A stretch of 64,000 nt of DNA from Candidatus Melainabacteria bacterium. GTDB lineage: Bacteria > Cyanobacteriota > Vampirovibrionia > Obscuribacterales > Obscuribacteraceae. The DNA is taken from assembly GCA_016699165.1 (NCBI GenBank), contig CP064963.1, positions 930,001 to 994,000 of the forward strand, given 5' to 3'. Positions within the stretch are counted from its first letter, which is position 1; each line of letters begins with the position of its first letter. The translations under genes and the position numbers were made by a program. The notes under the pieces are model-generated. The model was not told the origin of the DNA. It ran no database searches and saw only the letters and a program-made list of their open reading frames with translations. Positions 18,983 through 28,141 of this stretch are shown one piece after another.

Positions 18983-20079
18983 AGAGCGAAGTTCAATCCA
19001 AAGGCAATTTTAGCCTAATAAAATATTCGCAGTGTTGGGAAGATACAAATCTTGTGTTAAACACACTTGATATAAAGCCTGGCGATATTTGTTTGAGCAT
19101 CGCAGCTGCAGGTGATAACTCACTATCTTTGCTCACACGCTCACCCAAAAAAGTTATAGCCATTGATTTAAACCCATGTCAGTTAGCGCTTTTGCGATTA
19201 AAAGTGACAGCCCTCAAAGAACTTGAATATGACCAGTTTGTCACTTTATTTGGATATGACCAAAAGAAAGAATCTAGAATTGGACTTTATTCTAAAATAG
19301 AAAACAAACTAGACGCTCAAACTAGAGAGTTCTGGTCGCAAAATCTTTCGCTAATAAATAAAGGCATCGCAGATTGTGGACAACTCGAACATTATTTTCG
19401 CTTGTTTAGAAAAAGAGTTTTGCCCCTCATTCACAGCAGAGGCTTAACTAGAAAGCTTTTCACCAGACGCTCAAAACAAAAGCGAGCAGACTTCTTTGCC
19501 AATCGTTGGAACACAACGAGCTGGAAATTATTTAGCAAAATGTTCTTCTCGCGCTATACCCTTAAAAAATTTGGTCGTGATCAGTCCTTTTTTGATTATG
19601 CCAAAACATCTTTATCAAATCAGATTGCATCCAGATTAGTAGATGCTCTGGTCAATCAAAACCCGGCTAATAATCCCTATCTGCACTGGATCTTACTTGG
19701 CAGATACGACTTTGAAAATAACGTCGTTCCTTTCTGGCTGGAGCCTCAAAATTTTAAATGCATAAAGGCAAATATAGACAGGCTTGAAATCGAGCAAAAC
19801 TCACTTGAATCTTATTTGAGTAATTACAACGATCAAGCAATTGATTGTTTTAACTTAAGCGATATCTTCGAATATATGAGTGAAGAAAATTTTTCAACCT
19901 GCTTAGAATTAATAGCAAGTAAAGCCAGTGACGGCGCCAGACTTGCTTACTTCAATATGCTTGTAGATCGCATGGCGCGCATAAATCAATTTGAAGAATG
20001 TTCAACAAAAAACTCAAATCAGACATTTTTCTATAGTCGCTTTATATCAGAGCGAATAAACAAAGGAAATGCAGCATGA
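18979..20079 (+). CDS. DUF3419 family protein, BtaA-like aminocarboxypropyl transferase
   Basis: A 366-residue protein with the DUF3419 start YSQCWEDTNLVLNTLDIKPG, a SAM-binding-like block (CLSIAAAGDNSLSLL; VIAIDLNPCQLALLRLKV) and the C-terminal NLSDIFEYMS block of a methyltransferase-like fold. The characterised member is BtaA, which moves the 3-amino-3-carboxypropyl group of SAM onto diacylglycerol in betaine-lipid synthesis. No BtaB methyltransferase is present nearby. Start and stop overlap both neighbours by 4 nt (ATGA), so translation is coupled. The acceptor could be a prenylated or glycerol lipid made by the operon; this is inference. Confidence 0.75.
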   Translation: MKSEVQSKGNFSLIKYSQCWEDTNLVLNTLDIKPGDICLSIAAAGDNSLSLLTRSPKKVIAIDLNPCQLALLRLKVTALKELEYDQFVTLFGYDQKKESRIGLYSKIENKLDAQTREFWSQNLSLINKGIADCGQLEHYFRLFRKRVLPLIHSRGLTRKLFTRRSKQKRADFFANRWNTTSWKLFSKMFFSRYTLKKFGRDQSFFDYAKTSLSNQIASRLVDALVNQNPANNPYLHWILLGRYDFENNVVPFWLEPQNFKCIKANIDRLEIEQNSLESYLSNYNDQAIDCFNLSDIFEYMSEENFSTCLELIASKASDGARLAYFNMLVDRMARINQFEECSTKNSNQTFFYSRFISERINKGNAA

Positions 20080-20873
20080 TCGCTCACTACTTTCAGCCTT
20101 TTATAATTCCTGGAATTTTGCTTTTAGGCGTGCTGTTTATTTTGATAAAAGTGCTTTCGCGTATTCCAATCACCTCAGATAGAACACAAGAATATGTGCG
20201 TAAGACTCTTCACATATCTATGGGATCCATTTGTCTTTCCTTCCCTTGGATTTTTCAAAGTGGACTTGTGGTAAGCCTTCTAGCCTTTTTATCTACAAGT
20301 ATTCTTTGTGTAATTCGCTATTGCAAAGGCTTCTTCTTGAGCAAAATGAAATCGGTCATTTGCTCAAATTCAAGACTTTCTTATGGAGAATTTTATTTCC
20401 CAGCCGCTGTGGCTATCACATTTATACTGAGTGGTGGCGAACCTCTGCTTTACACAGTTCCAATAGCCATACTCACATTTGCTGATGCAAGCTCAGCGCT
20501 CTTTGGTATCAAATATGGCAGACATCCATTCAAATATTTGCCTTTCAAAAAATCGTATGAAGGGTCGCTTGCCTTCTTTCTCGTTTCTTTTATAGTAAGC
20601 GTAATTGGGCTTGCTGCCTTTAGTGACATTGACACTAGATTCATTTTAATGGTATCGGCAATGGTTGCTGTGTTTACCACCCTCATAGAGGCACTCTGTC
20701 CTGTAGGGCTGGATAACTTAATGGTGCCACTTGGAGCTTTGTTCATACTCAAAACACATCTGCCCATGAGTCAGGAAGACCTTGTCTTTCGACTATGCGC
20801 CATGATGGCACTACCTTTTCTACTTTTATTGGATCAACGCAATTTGAGCCTGCGTGGAGAAAGAATAAAATGA
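20076..20873 (+). CDS. Polyprenol/phytol kinase-like membrane protein
   Basis: A 265-residue protein with about seven membrane segments matching the dolichol/phytol kinase (SEC59/VTE5) and CDP-DAG synthase-like superfamily. Diagnostic stretches are VRKTLHISMGSICLSFPW near residue 37, LTFADASSALFGIKYG around 138-153 and KKSYEGSLAFFLVSF around 163-177. Such enzymes use a nucleotide triphosphate to phosphorylate a long-chain prenol. It is coupled by 4-nt overlaps to both the DUF3419 and GNAT genes. With the UbiA gene it suggests activation and transfer of a prenyl chain. Confidence 0.75.
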   Translation: MIAHYFQPFIIPGILLLGVLFILIKVLSRIPITSDRTQEYVRKTLHISMGSICLSFPWIFQSGLVVSLLAFLSTSILCVIRYCKGFFLSKMKSVICSNSRLSYGEFYFPAAVAITFILSGGEPLLYTVPIAILTFADASSALFGIKYGRHPFKYLPFKKSYEGSLAFFLVSFIVSVIGLAAFSDIDTRFILMVSAMVAVFTTLIEALCPVGLDNLMVPLGALFILKTHLPMSQEDLVFRLCAMMALPFLLLLDQRNLSLRGERIK

Positions 20874-21721
20874 GCGAGAAAGAAACCATTAATCTGGGCG
20901 ATGCAGGACATGCCAGCCTCTGGTATCCAGGCGAAAATACAGGCTATTTGGGTAATTTTTATGCGCAAAGCCAGGAAATCGCAAATGAACTATTGACAAT
21001 CGCACAAGATCGCTTCACCGTAAATGGTGTCAGAACAATTTACGGTCCGATAAATGGAAGCACCTGGAACCAATACCGTTTTGTGACGTCTGGTTTCACT
21101 AACAAACCATTCCTGTTTGAGCCATTCAATCCGGAATCTTATCCCAAATATTTTCGTGAGTTCGGCTTTGAAACTGCCGCCTCCTATGAAAGTTCGATTT
21201 TGAAAACGCAAGAAAAATACAATCACAGCCCGATTAATTTGGCACCAAATATAGAGCTTTGTGCTTTCAATCAAGAAAAAGCTCTGGGCGAGCTTGAAAG
21301 CATGTATGAGGTGGCAATAAGTTCGTTTGCCGACAATCTTTTATATTCGCATATTAGCAAGCATGAATTTATCGACAAATATAAGCCACTCTTAGCTAGT
21401 CTAGATCCGCGTCTTGTAATTTTAGCCAAAGAAGGAAAAGGCAAACTGGCTCAAACAGTCGGTTTCATATTTGCCATTCCCTATGATTTTTCACGCACTT
21501 GTCGCACTGTGGTTTTAAAAACATTGTGCCGTTTAAAAGGCGAACAATACAAAGGACTTGGTCTGGCTCTTACGAGCGCCTGCCACCAGAGTGCTCATAA
21601 TGTTGGCTACACAAGAGCTGTGCATGCGCTATACAAAACAAACGGCGTCTCACAAGTCCTTTCCAAAAGCCAGCAATCAAAAGTTTTGCGCAAATACAGT
21701 CTTTTCAAAAAAAGCATTTAG
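20870..21721 (+). CDS. GNAT-like acyltransferase
   Basis: A 283-residue protein resembling a family of large N-acyl/acetyltransferase-fold proteins. The segment GPINGSTWNQYRFVTSG (about residues 58-75) and the following FLFEPFNPESYPKYFREFGF are typical of that family; the C-terminal part has LCRLKGEQYKGLGLALTS, a plausible acyl-CoA binding loop. The start at 20870 overlaps the kinase stop in an ATGA junction; an upstream open frame is not the gene. The acyl group and acceptor are unknown. Being in a lipid operon with an acyl-adenylate ligase, it may place an acyl chain on an amine, which is inference. Confidence 0.6.
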   Translation: MSEKETINLGDAGHASLWYPGENTGYLGNFYAQSQEIANELLTIAQDRFTVNGVRTIYGPINGSTWNQYRFVTSGFTNKPFLFEPFNPESYPKYFREFGFETAASYESSILKTQEKYNHSPINLAPNIELCAFNQEKALGELESMYEVAISSFADNLLYSHISKHEFIDKYKPLLASLDPRLVILAKEGKGKLAQTVGFIFAIPYDFSRTCRTVVLKTLCRLKGEQYKGLGLALTSACHQSAHNVGYTRAVHALYKTNGVSQVLSKSQQSKVLRKYSLFKKSI

Positions 21722-21755
21722 ATAAGTCAGAAATTTAGAAAAATAGGTAAATCAC

Positions 21756-23160
21756 ATGGAATGCGTCACTAATAATATAGTCAGTTTATTCGACGAACAA
21801 TCGCTCAAAACGCCAGAGCAGACGGCAATGATCGAATACAAACTGGGGCGCGCTCGTGCCATCACATATAAAGACATTCGTAAGAAAGTTTTGGACCAGT
21901 CAAAATTACTTAAAAGACGCGGTGTGGGCAAAGGCGATATGGTGCTCATCATGCAATCTATGTCGAGCGAGCTTTATATCAATCTGCTTGCCGTTCTTCG
22001 TGTGGGTGGCGTTTGCTTGTTTGCAGATCCATCTATTAGCAAATCTGTTTTCTTTTCCATGATAAAAATGCTACGTCCCAAAATGGTCCTCTCGCGCTTC
22101 ATGCCCGAAATTTATTTCAAGTCATTCAAAGGCAGCGTCGACATCGTTCCAGTAAAGCTAAAAGACGCAGCCCTCCTTACTTTCACAAGTGGCACCACAG
22201 GTCAGCCCAAAGTGATTAAGCGCACACACGGATTTTTGCACGAACAATTATCTGTTTTAAAAGAAACTCTAAATGTCGAATCTGGTGAGCGCGAAATAAC
22301 GACTCTGCCAATGTTCGTTTTGCTCAATTTAGCTTGCGGTGTCACCACTATATTGCCAAACGGCAGCCTGAGCCAACCAGGCCAAACTAAATATCAATGG
22401 GCTAATTAAAGCTATTATCGAGCAAAGAGCAACAAGAATTTTGTGCTCGCCGCCAATACTAGAAAATTTGCTTCAATTCAACAAAGATAATCCTGTTGTA
22501 CTTAACACCATAAAATACTTACACACCGGCGGCGGTGCTGTTTCACTGCGCAATTTAAAAGATCTGCCCGAGCTATTGCCTAATGCCAAAATTAAAGTTG
22601 TCTACGGATCAAGCGAAGCTGAGCCAATCTCGGTACTAGATTTAGACGAAGTTAGCCTGATTGATTTAAACAAATCTGGTCATGGCGCAGGCGTCTTAGT
22701 GGGCACGCCAGTAAATGGAATTACTTTGTCCATAGACCCTGTAGACAATCCAATTGCCACCAACAACATGGGCGAAATTATAGTCTCAGGCAAACACGTA
22801 TTAGGTGGTACATGCAGAACAGGTGATATAGGTTATATCGACGAATACGGTCGCATCTGGCTTGTAGGCAGAAAGTCAAAAACCATTTGTGATACCACGA
22901 CATCTTTGTCACTTGAGACTGCATGCGCTTACATAGAAGGTGTGGCTCGTGCTGCATGCTTTAAAGTAGGAGACAAATCATATCTCTATGTCAAACTGAT
23001 GCCAGGCGTAAAAGAAGTCCCAGACTCAGTTTATGCTTTTGCTCAAATGCACAACATAGATGAGCTTCGAGTGCGCAGCAACATACCACTGGACAGAAGA
23101 CACAACTCAAAAGTTTTGTATAAAGCGCTTATTCCGAGCGATTGGCGTCGTACTGGGTAA
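21756..23160 (+). pseudogene. AMP-dependent acyl-acid ligase, frameshifted
   Basis: An ANL-superfamily ligase of about 468 residues split by one frameshift near 22365-22385. The first part has LLTFTSGTTGQPKVIKRTHG, the phosphate-binding motif; the continuation in the next frame begins around KLNINGLIKAIIEQRATRIL and contains the YGSSEAEP acyl-site motif, GDIGYIDEYGRIWLVGRKS and a truncated C-terminal domain. The layout resembles fatty-acid-CoA-ligase-like proteins such as those of olefin clusters. Coordinates cover both parts as one gene. No long homopolymer sits at the break, so real inactivation and an assembly error are both open. Last gene of the operon; its end overlaps a convergent gene by 32 nt. 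Confidence 0.7.
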
Positions 23161-23650
23161 CCAGACTTTCGCTTTCAGACTGTTCGAACGCTTCCATTTG
23201 CGAAACGGGAATGCTCATGTGCGACAACTTGCTTGAATGACCAAGCGTGACCATGCGATCCATGACCATGAATATATCTTCGATATGTCTTGCCAATGCG
23301 CGTCCCTGAGGGATGATACTGGCGACTGGTGAATTGATGTAATACTCGGAAGCAATGGCGCTTGCAGCAGCTGCATTACCCTCGGCTTTGCTCCATGCGC
23401 TTTGAAAACGCATAGTAAATGGCGCACCCGGATAAGACATGAGGGTCAGCTTGCGATTGAAGCCTTGCTTGTTGATTTCTATTTCTGCCAAAAGCTTATC
23501 AAAAGTCTCAGGACCACTAGGCATTTGCCCCTGCATCTTGCTCACTGCAGTGCCTAGCTCTTGAGCCAAAAGCTCTACCAGACTGGCGAAAGCCGCGACT
23601 CCTTGTAAGTCTACAGTTTTTCCCTGAGCTTGATTAGTAGAAGAATTCAT
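23129..23650 (-). CDS. Hypothetical protein
   Basis: A 173-residue soluble protein with no signal peptide or membrane segment and no family I recognise. It looks largely helical, with VAAFASLVELLAQELGTAVS near the N-terminus and HIEDIFMVMDRMVTLGH near the C-terminus. Its 3' end overlaps the end of the ligase gene by 32 nt on the other strand. It lies divergently from the second UbiA gene, 105 nt away. Confidence 0.6.
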   Translation of the reverse strand: MNSSTNQAQGKTVDLQGVAAFASLVELLAQELGTAVSKMQGQMPSGPETFDKLLAEIEINKQGFNRKLTLMSYPGAPFTMRFQSAWSKAEGNAAAASAIASEYYINSPVASIIPQGRALARHIEDIFMVMDRMVTLGHSSKLSHMSIPVSQMEAFEQSESESLVTQYDANRSE

Positions 23651-23755
23651 AAGCTTGAGCCACCTCTTTGCTTCTCAATTAGCGACAGGCTCGTACAATT
23701 ACTAGCTGTCTAAGATAAGATTCTACAATGAAATTGGACCGCCAAAGGTAAGAAT

Positions 23756-24631
23756 GTGGATCAAAACGTGAAAACATCCACCACGCGCGAATGGCTTGAA
23801 ATGATCAAATTCGAGCACACAGTCTTCGCGTTGCCATTTGCTATGTCCGGCATGATTCTTGGATATACAGGCGGCATAGCTCCTGGACCTGGGACCATTT
23901 TTTATACAGTGCTCGCTTTCGTTGGCGCCCGCTCGGCGGCGATGACGCTCAATAGATTAATCGATGCAAAAATTGACGGACTCAACCCAAGAACTAGCAT
24001 CAGAGCCATTCCCAAAGGGCTAATTTCAAAACGAAGCGCTCTTATATTTTCCATTCTTTCATTTGCTTTAATGCTTGCAGCAGCGACTCAACTTCCACCA
24101 CTATGTCTTGCACTGTCTCCCATAGCCGTTTTCTGGCTCAGCTTTTATTCATTCACTAAAAGATTCACCTGGCTCTGTCACATCGTTCTTGGCATTGCCT
24201 TAGGCGGCGCAAGCCTTGGAGGCTGGATTGCAGCAGGCGGAAGTCTTGGCGAACCTGCACCTTGGATTTTGTCTCTTGCAGTAACTACCTGGGTCGCAGG
24301 CTTTGATTTGATCTATGCCTGTCAGGATGTCGATTTTGATAGAGAGCAAAAACTCAATTCGATGCCCGCGCGCTTTGGTATTGCCAAAGCACTTTTGATA
24401 TCACGTTTTTTGCATGTAATTACTGCTAGCAGTTTGATTGCACTCGGCACAATTATGCAATTGCACCCGCCTTACTTTGTTGGCGTAGCGATCGTTTGTG
24501 CGATGCTCGCTTACGAACACAGTCTAGTTAAGCCAAACGATCTATCAAAAGTAAACGCAGCATTCTTCACCGTCAATGGTGTCATAAGTATTTTATGTTT
24601 TTGCTGTATTTTGGCTGCGAAGATTTTTTAG
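23756..24631 (+). CDS. 4-hydroxybenzoate polyprenyltransferase-like UbiA protein
   Basis: A 291-residue UbiA-family enzyme of quinone synthesis. The first Asp motif reads MNRLIDAKIDGLNPRTSIRA (about residues 61-80) and the second DLIYACQDVDFDREQKLNS (about 183-201), the classical NRxxDxxxDxxNxRT and DxxxDxxxD pair. About eight membrane segments are visible. It matches the UbiA/MqnP type, so it prenylates 4-hydroxybenzoate or a futalosine-pathway intermediate; the sequence alone does not tell which. A GTG start is used; an ATG two bases upstream is out of frame. It is much closer to known quinone enzymes than the UbiA-like protein at 15.7 kb. Its stop overlaps the convergent kinase gene by 4 nt. 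Confidence 0.85.
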   Translation: MDQNVKTSTTREWLEMIKFEHTVFALPFAMSGMILGYTGGIAPGPGTIFYTVLAFVGARSAAMTLNRLIDAKIDGLNPRTSIRAIPKGLISKRSALIFSILSFALMLAAATQLPPLCLALSPIAVFWLSFYSFTKRFTWLCHIVLGIALGGASLGGWIAAGGSLGEPAPWILSLAVTTWVAGFDLIYACQDVDFDREQKLNSMPARFGIAKALLISRFLHVITASSLIALGTIMQLHPPYFVGVAIVCAMLAYEHSLVKPNDLSKVNAAFFTVNGVISILCFCCILAAKIF

Positions 24632-26748
24632 AACGAAAAATACGACAAGCTTCCATCAACCGCTGCAAGCAATAAACCCTGGCGTGTGAAGACTGGTGTC
24701 GATTCTAATCCGCGCTCGAAATTGCGTTGCCATAATAATTCGCCAGTTTTCACATCGAAGCCTTGCAACCAGCCTTCTTTAGATGCTGCAACAACTGTTT
24801 GACCAATGACAGACAAATCGGCTTGGACTCTGCCTTTGAGCGGTGCTTTCCAACGCAGTGTGCCATCATATTTTTCGCAGCAATAAAGCCAGCGGTCATA
24901 ACTCGAAAATACAACTGACGTAAAAATAATCTGAGCGCTCGAAATAATTTCTTTCCCGGTTTGATACTCCCAAAGTATTTGACCTGTTTCAATAGACAAG
25001 GCATAGAACATTCCTGACTGTGAGCCAAGATAGATACTGTCTATAGAAGTGGCTGGAGTAGTAACAAGAGTTCCGTCAAGTGTAGTCGACCAAACTTTGT
25101 GTCCTGTTTTTGTATCAACACAAATCACTTTTCCGCCGCGAGTCGAGACAAAAATCAAATCGCCACTCAATGCAAGATTGCCTACCACAACACCTTTGGT
25201 ACTATATGTCCAAATGGTCGATCCATCAGGTCTATTGAGACAATGAATGTCGCCTGTTCTATTTGCGATAAGTACCTTTTTAGCCATAATAACTGGATTG
25301 CCGACCACGCCTTCTTGAAATTTACGTTGCCAGCGCAATTTCTTCTTGCGTATATCAAGCAGCTGAACATGCCCATCGACAGTAGCTAAAACAATTTCTG
25401 TATCTTTCAAAACAGGACTTGCCATATAACAAGAACCAGAATCATGTTTCCAGTTTAGTTTGCCGCCCTCTAACTCAAACCTGTAAGCGCTGCCATCCGT
25501 CGAAGTTAAATAAACAGTTTGGTCCTCTGCATTTACGACCGGGCGCGAATGCCATCCAATAGGTCCTGCAGTCTGATGTTTCCAGATTTCTTGAAGCAGT
25601 GGCAACAAGCCTTGACTGATGCGAATTGCACTTCCGCTCACTCTTGTGTTTATATTCACTTCCATCGAAGGTCTGCGCACAGGACCAATTTCTTGTGGCA
25701 GTTTTATCGACTCGCGAAGCGGGTCTCTAAGCGGCTCTTTGCTTTTGCTCTTATCAGGATTCTTATCCGAATCTTTCTCAGCTGTCTTATCTTTGCTCTC
25801 AGTCTTGTTTTCAACATTGGACTTTGGCGGCTCAAAATTAGCTGGTTTATCTTCGCTCTTTCTTTGGGGCTCAACTTTAAGTCCCATGCGCAAGATGCGC
25901 TGCTGAAAAGCGATATCATCAATAATACTTATAACGTCGAGCAGTGTTTGATACCTGTCCCCAGGCATTTTTTCCATCATTTTCATGACCATCTTGTCCA
26001 CCACAAGTGGTATCTGTGCATTCTGCTGCCTGACAGATGGAATAGGATGGCTAGTGTGTTTCATCGCCATCTCAACCATACCGTTTGCACGATAAGGCAA
26101 GTTGCCAGTCAAGATTTCAAAAAACAAAACACCCATACTATAAATATCTGAGCGCAAATCTTGCTGTTCGCCCTTACAAAGCTCAGGCGACATATAAGCT
26201 GGCGTGCCCATCCCTTTTATAGTGGGGTTTACGTAAATGCGATTTGCCATTAATCGAGCAAGACCAAAGTCACCGATTTTGAGATCGCCTTCTGTAGTTA
26301 TAAAAATGTTGTCCGCTTTAATATCCTGGTGCACCACTTCTTTTTTGTGCGCATAAAAAAGACCGTTGGCAAGTTGTTTCATCCAGTTAAGAGCCTGTTC
26401 TAAAGGCACTTTCGACTGTTGAATATAATTTGCCAAATTGCCGCCGGGCAAATATTCCATGGCAAGATAGTGATAGCGCTCGCGTCCTTTTTCTTCCTCA
26501 CCGATATCAAATATGGTGACAATATTTGGATGCTCAAGATGTGCGACCAAACGCGCCTCTTCTTTGAACACATCTAAATTTTTAGGATCTGCCATAAGCT
26601 CGGGACGCAAAATCTTGATGGCTACGTCGCGCTGCAAAAATTCGTCGCGACACTGATACACGACACCCATTCCGCCCACGCCAAGCTCTTTGACCACGGT
26701 ATAGTGACCATTTCCTAATTTATCGTTGCGGACTAGAATTACTGCCAT
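24628..26748 (-). CDS. Serine/threonine protein kinase with C-terminal PQQ-like propeller
   Basis: A 706-residue protein. The kinase domain (about 16-280) has the Gly loop GVGGMGVVY (23-31), VAIK with Lys45, the catalytic loop HQDIKADN (Asp142), DFG at 160-162 and GTPAYMSPE. The HRD Arg is Gln, so this is a non-RD kinase. A Lys/Glu/Ser/Pro linker of about 80 residues follows with no obvious membrane helix, then a PQQ-type beta propeller (about 390-706) with repeated blades such as KVLIANRTGDIHCLNRPDGS and VICVDTKTGHKVWSTTLDGT. The propeller is probably a ligand or protein-binding sensor. Without a membrane span the propeller would stay in the cytoplasm. Divergent from kdsD. Confidence 0.88.
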   Translation of the reverse strand: MAVILVRNDKLGNGHYTVVKELGVGGMGVVYQCRDEFLQRDVAIKILRPELMADPKNLDVFKEEARLVAHLEHPNIVTIFDIGEEEKGRERYHYLAMEYLPGGNLANYIQQSKVPLEQALNWMKQLANGLFYAHKKEVVHQDIKADNIFITTEGDLKIGDFGLARLMANRIYVNPTIKGMGTPAYMSPELCKGEQQDLRSDIYSMGVLFFEILTGNLPYRANGMVEMAMKHTSHPIPSVRQQNAQIPLVVDKMVMKMMEKMPGDRYQTLLDVISIIDDIAFQQRILRMGLKVEPQRKSEDKPANFEPPKSNVENKTESKDKTAEKDSDKNPDKSKSKEPLRDPLRESIKLPQEIGPVRRPSMEVNINTRVSGSAIRISQGLLPLLQEIWKHQTAGPIGWHSRPVVNAEDQTVYLTSTDGSAYRFELEGGKLNWKHDSGSCYMASPVLKDTEIVLATVDGHVQLLDIRKKKLRWQRKFQEGVVGNPVIMAKKVLIANRTGDIHCLNRPDGSTIWTYSTKGVVVGNLALSGDLIFVSTRGGKVICVDTKTGHKVWSTTLDGTLVTTPATSIDSIYLGSQSGMFYALSIETGQILWEYQTGKEIISSAQIIFTSVVFSSYDRWLYCCEKYDGTLRWKAPLKGRVQADLSVIGQTVVAASKEGWLQGFDVKTGELLWQRNFERGLESTPVFTRQGLLLAAVDGSLSYFSF

Positions 26749-26943
26749 AATTTGGTAAGTTAGAGGGTAAGTTGAGAAGCCTCTATTGTGGTATTGCCAC
26801 AGACCAGACCGCCAGTTTTACTCGATTAACCATTTTTAATCCAACTCTAAATTATAGTTTGTCAAGAAAGAATCGCCCACTCAGTCGTAAAATAGACCAA
26901 ATTACGACTCGTCGTCACATACCCATCGACAAGGGACCAGCAA

Positions 26944-28026
26944 GTGAGCTCAAACCAGGATAACCCGATGCCGACCTCCATTCAAGATTCCACATTCCAG
27001 GGGCATTCTTTAGATTTTAGCGTTCTCAAAGCAGAGAAGAAAGAAACCGATCTCTTCTCCGACCCGGACGCCATAAGTCAAGCATATTCGGTCTTGAGCG
27101 AAGAAGCCGCCTCTATAGTCTCGATGCGCGACCGTCTGAGCGAAGAATTCTGCAAAGCAGTCGAACTCATTATTGAATGCCCCGGCAAAGTGGTCGTCAC
27201 TGGCATGGGCAAGTCCGGGCACATCGGCAACAAAATAGCCGCAACCCTCGCCTCCACCGGCACCCCAGCATTTTTCGTCCACCCAGCCGAGCTTCGTCAC
27301 GGCGACTTTGGCATGATCGAAGAAAAAGACATCGTCATCGCCTTGTCTGCCTCGGGCGAAACCCAGGAAATCAAACTGGTACTTGAACCGATTAAAAGAT
27401 TGGGGCTCAAACTAATCGCCATGACTGGCAACCTGTCGTCGACTTTGGCTAAATTTGCCGACTGCGTTCTAGACGTAGGCGTCGAGCGCGAAGCATGCCC
27501 ACTTAATTTGGCGCCGACATCCTCGACCACAGCCTCGCTTGCAATGGGAGACGCACTTGCTGTCGTACTCATGACCAAGAAAGATTTTCTCAGCGAAGAC
27601 TTCGCTCACAGCCACCCAGGCGGCAATCTGGGCAAAATGCTCGTGACAGTGTCAGATGTCTGGCGCTCAGGAGTTCAGGTCCCGACCGTTGGCTTAAGCG
27701 CCAATGTCGAGCAAATCTTGCTTGAAATCGAAAAGAAAAAGCTTGGCTTCACTGCGGTTTGCAACGATGAAGGTCAGCTCATGGGCATGATCACAGACGG
27801 CGACTTAAGGCGTGCAATTAAAAAATTCGCTGCCGACGTCTTTTCTAAAAACGCTCAAGAGCTAATGTCGCGCAATCCCAAAACAATTGATTCGGGCTGC
27901 CTGGCAGTTGCCGCGCTCAAGCTGATGGAAAAGCACAGCATCGCTGACCTCATGGTGCTCGATGACAAACAGCGACCTGTTGGCGTCATCGACTTAAAAG
28001 ACTTGCTTAAAGCAGGGATTATCTAG
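26944..28026 (+). CDS. kdsD: Arabinose-5-phosphate isomerase (KpsF/GutQ/KdsD type)
   Basis: A 360-residue enzyme converting ribulose-5-phosphate to arabinose-5-phosphate, the first step of Kdo synthesis. The SIS domain (about 60-215) contains VVVTGMGKSGHIGNKIAATL, HPAELRHGDFGMI and ALSASGETQEIK; two CBS domains follow (about 225-355, LGFTAVCNDEGQLMGMITDG and LMVLDDKQRPVGVIDLKDLL). The length is slightly above KdsD (about 328) because of an N-terminal extension; the start is a GTG and an ATG 24 nt downstream is an alternative. It works with the Kdo hydroxylase at 4.4 kb in LPS assembly. Confidence 0.92.
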   Translation: MSSNQDNPMPTSIQDSTFQGHSLDFSVLKAEKKETDLFSDPDAISQAYSVLSEEAASIVSMRDRLSEEFCKAVELIIECPGKVVVTGMGKSGHIGNKIAATLASTGTPAFFVHPAELRHGDFGMIEEKDIVIALSASGETQEIKLVLEPIKRLGLKLIAMTGNLSSTLAKFADCVLDVGVEREACPLNLAPTSSTTASLAMGDALAVVLMTKKDFLSEDFAHSHPGGNLGKMLVTVSDVWRSGVQVPTVGLSANVEQILLEIEKKKLGFTAVCNDEGQLMGMITDGDLRRAIKKFAADVFSKNAQELMSRNPKTIDSGCLAVAALKLMEKHSIADLMVLDDKQRPVGVIDLKDLLKAGII

Positions 28027-28141
28027 ATTAAATTGTGGCGGTAATTGGGAATCTCCCCAGTTCAAGTTCGCTTCTATTTATGTATTTTTGTATTTGGCGC
28101 GGCTCAGGGTCGCAACGCCAAATCGGAAATATACAGGCAGA

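Noticed and set aside
22441..23160. A separate 239-residue gene starting with TTG
   Set aside because: It is the second half of the acyl-adenylate ligase; the conserved sequence continues from the frame before it, so one frameshifted gene is the better reading.
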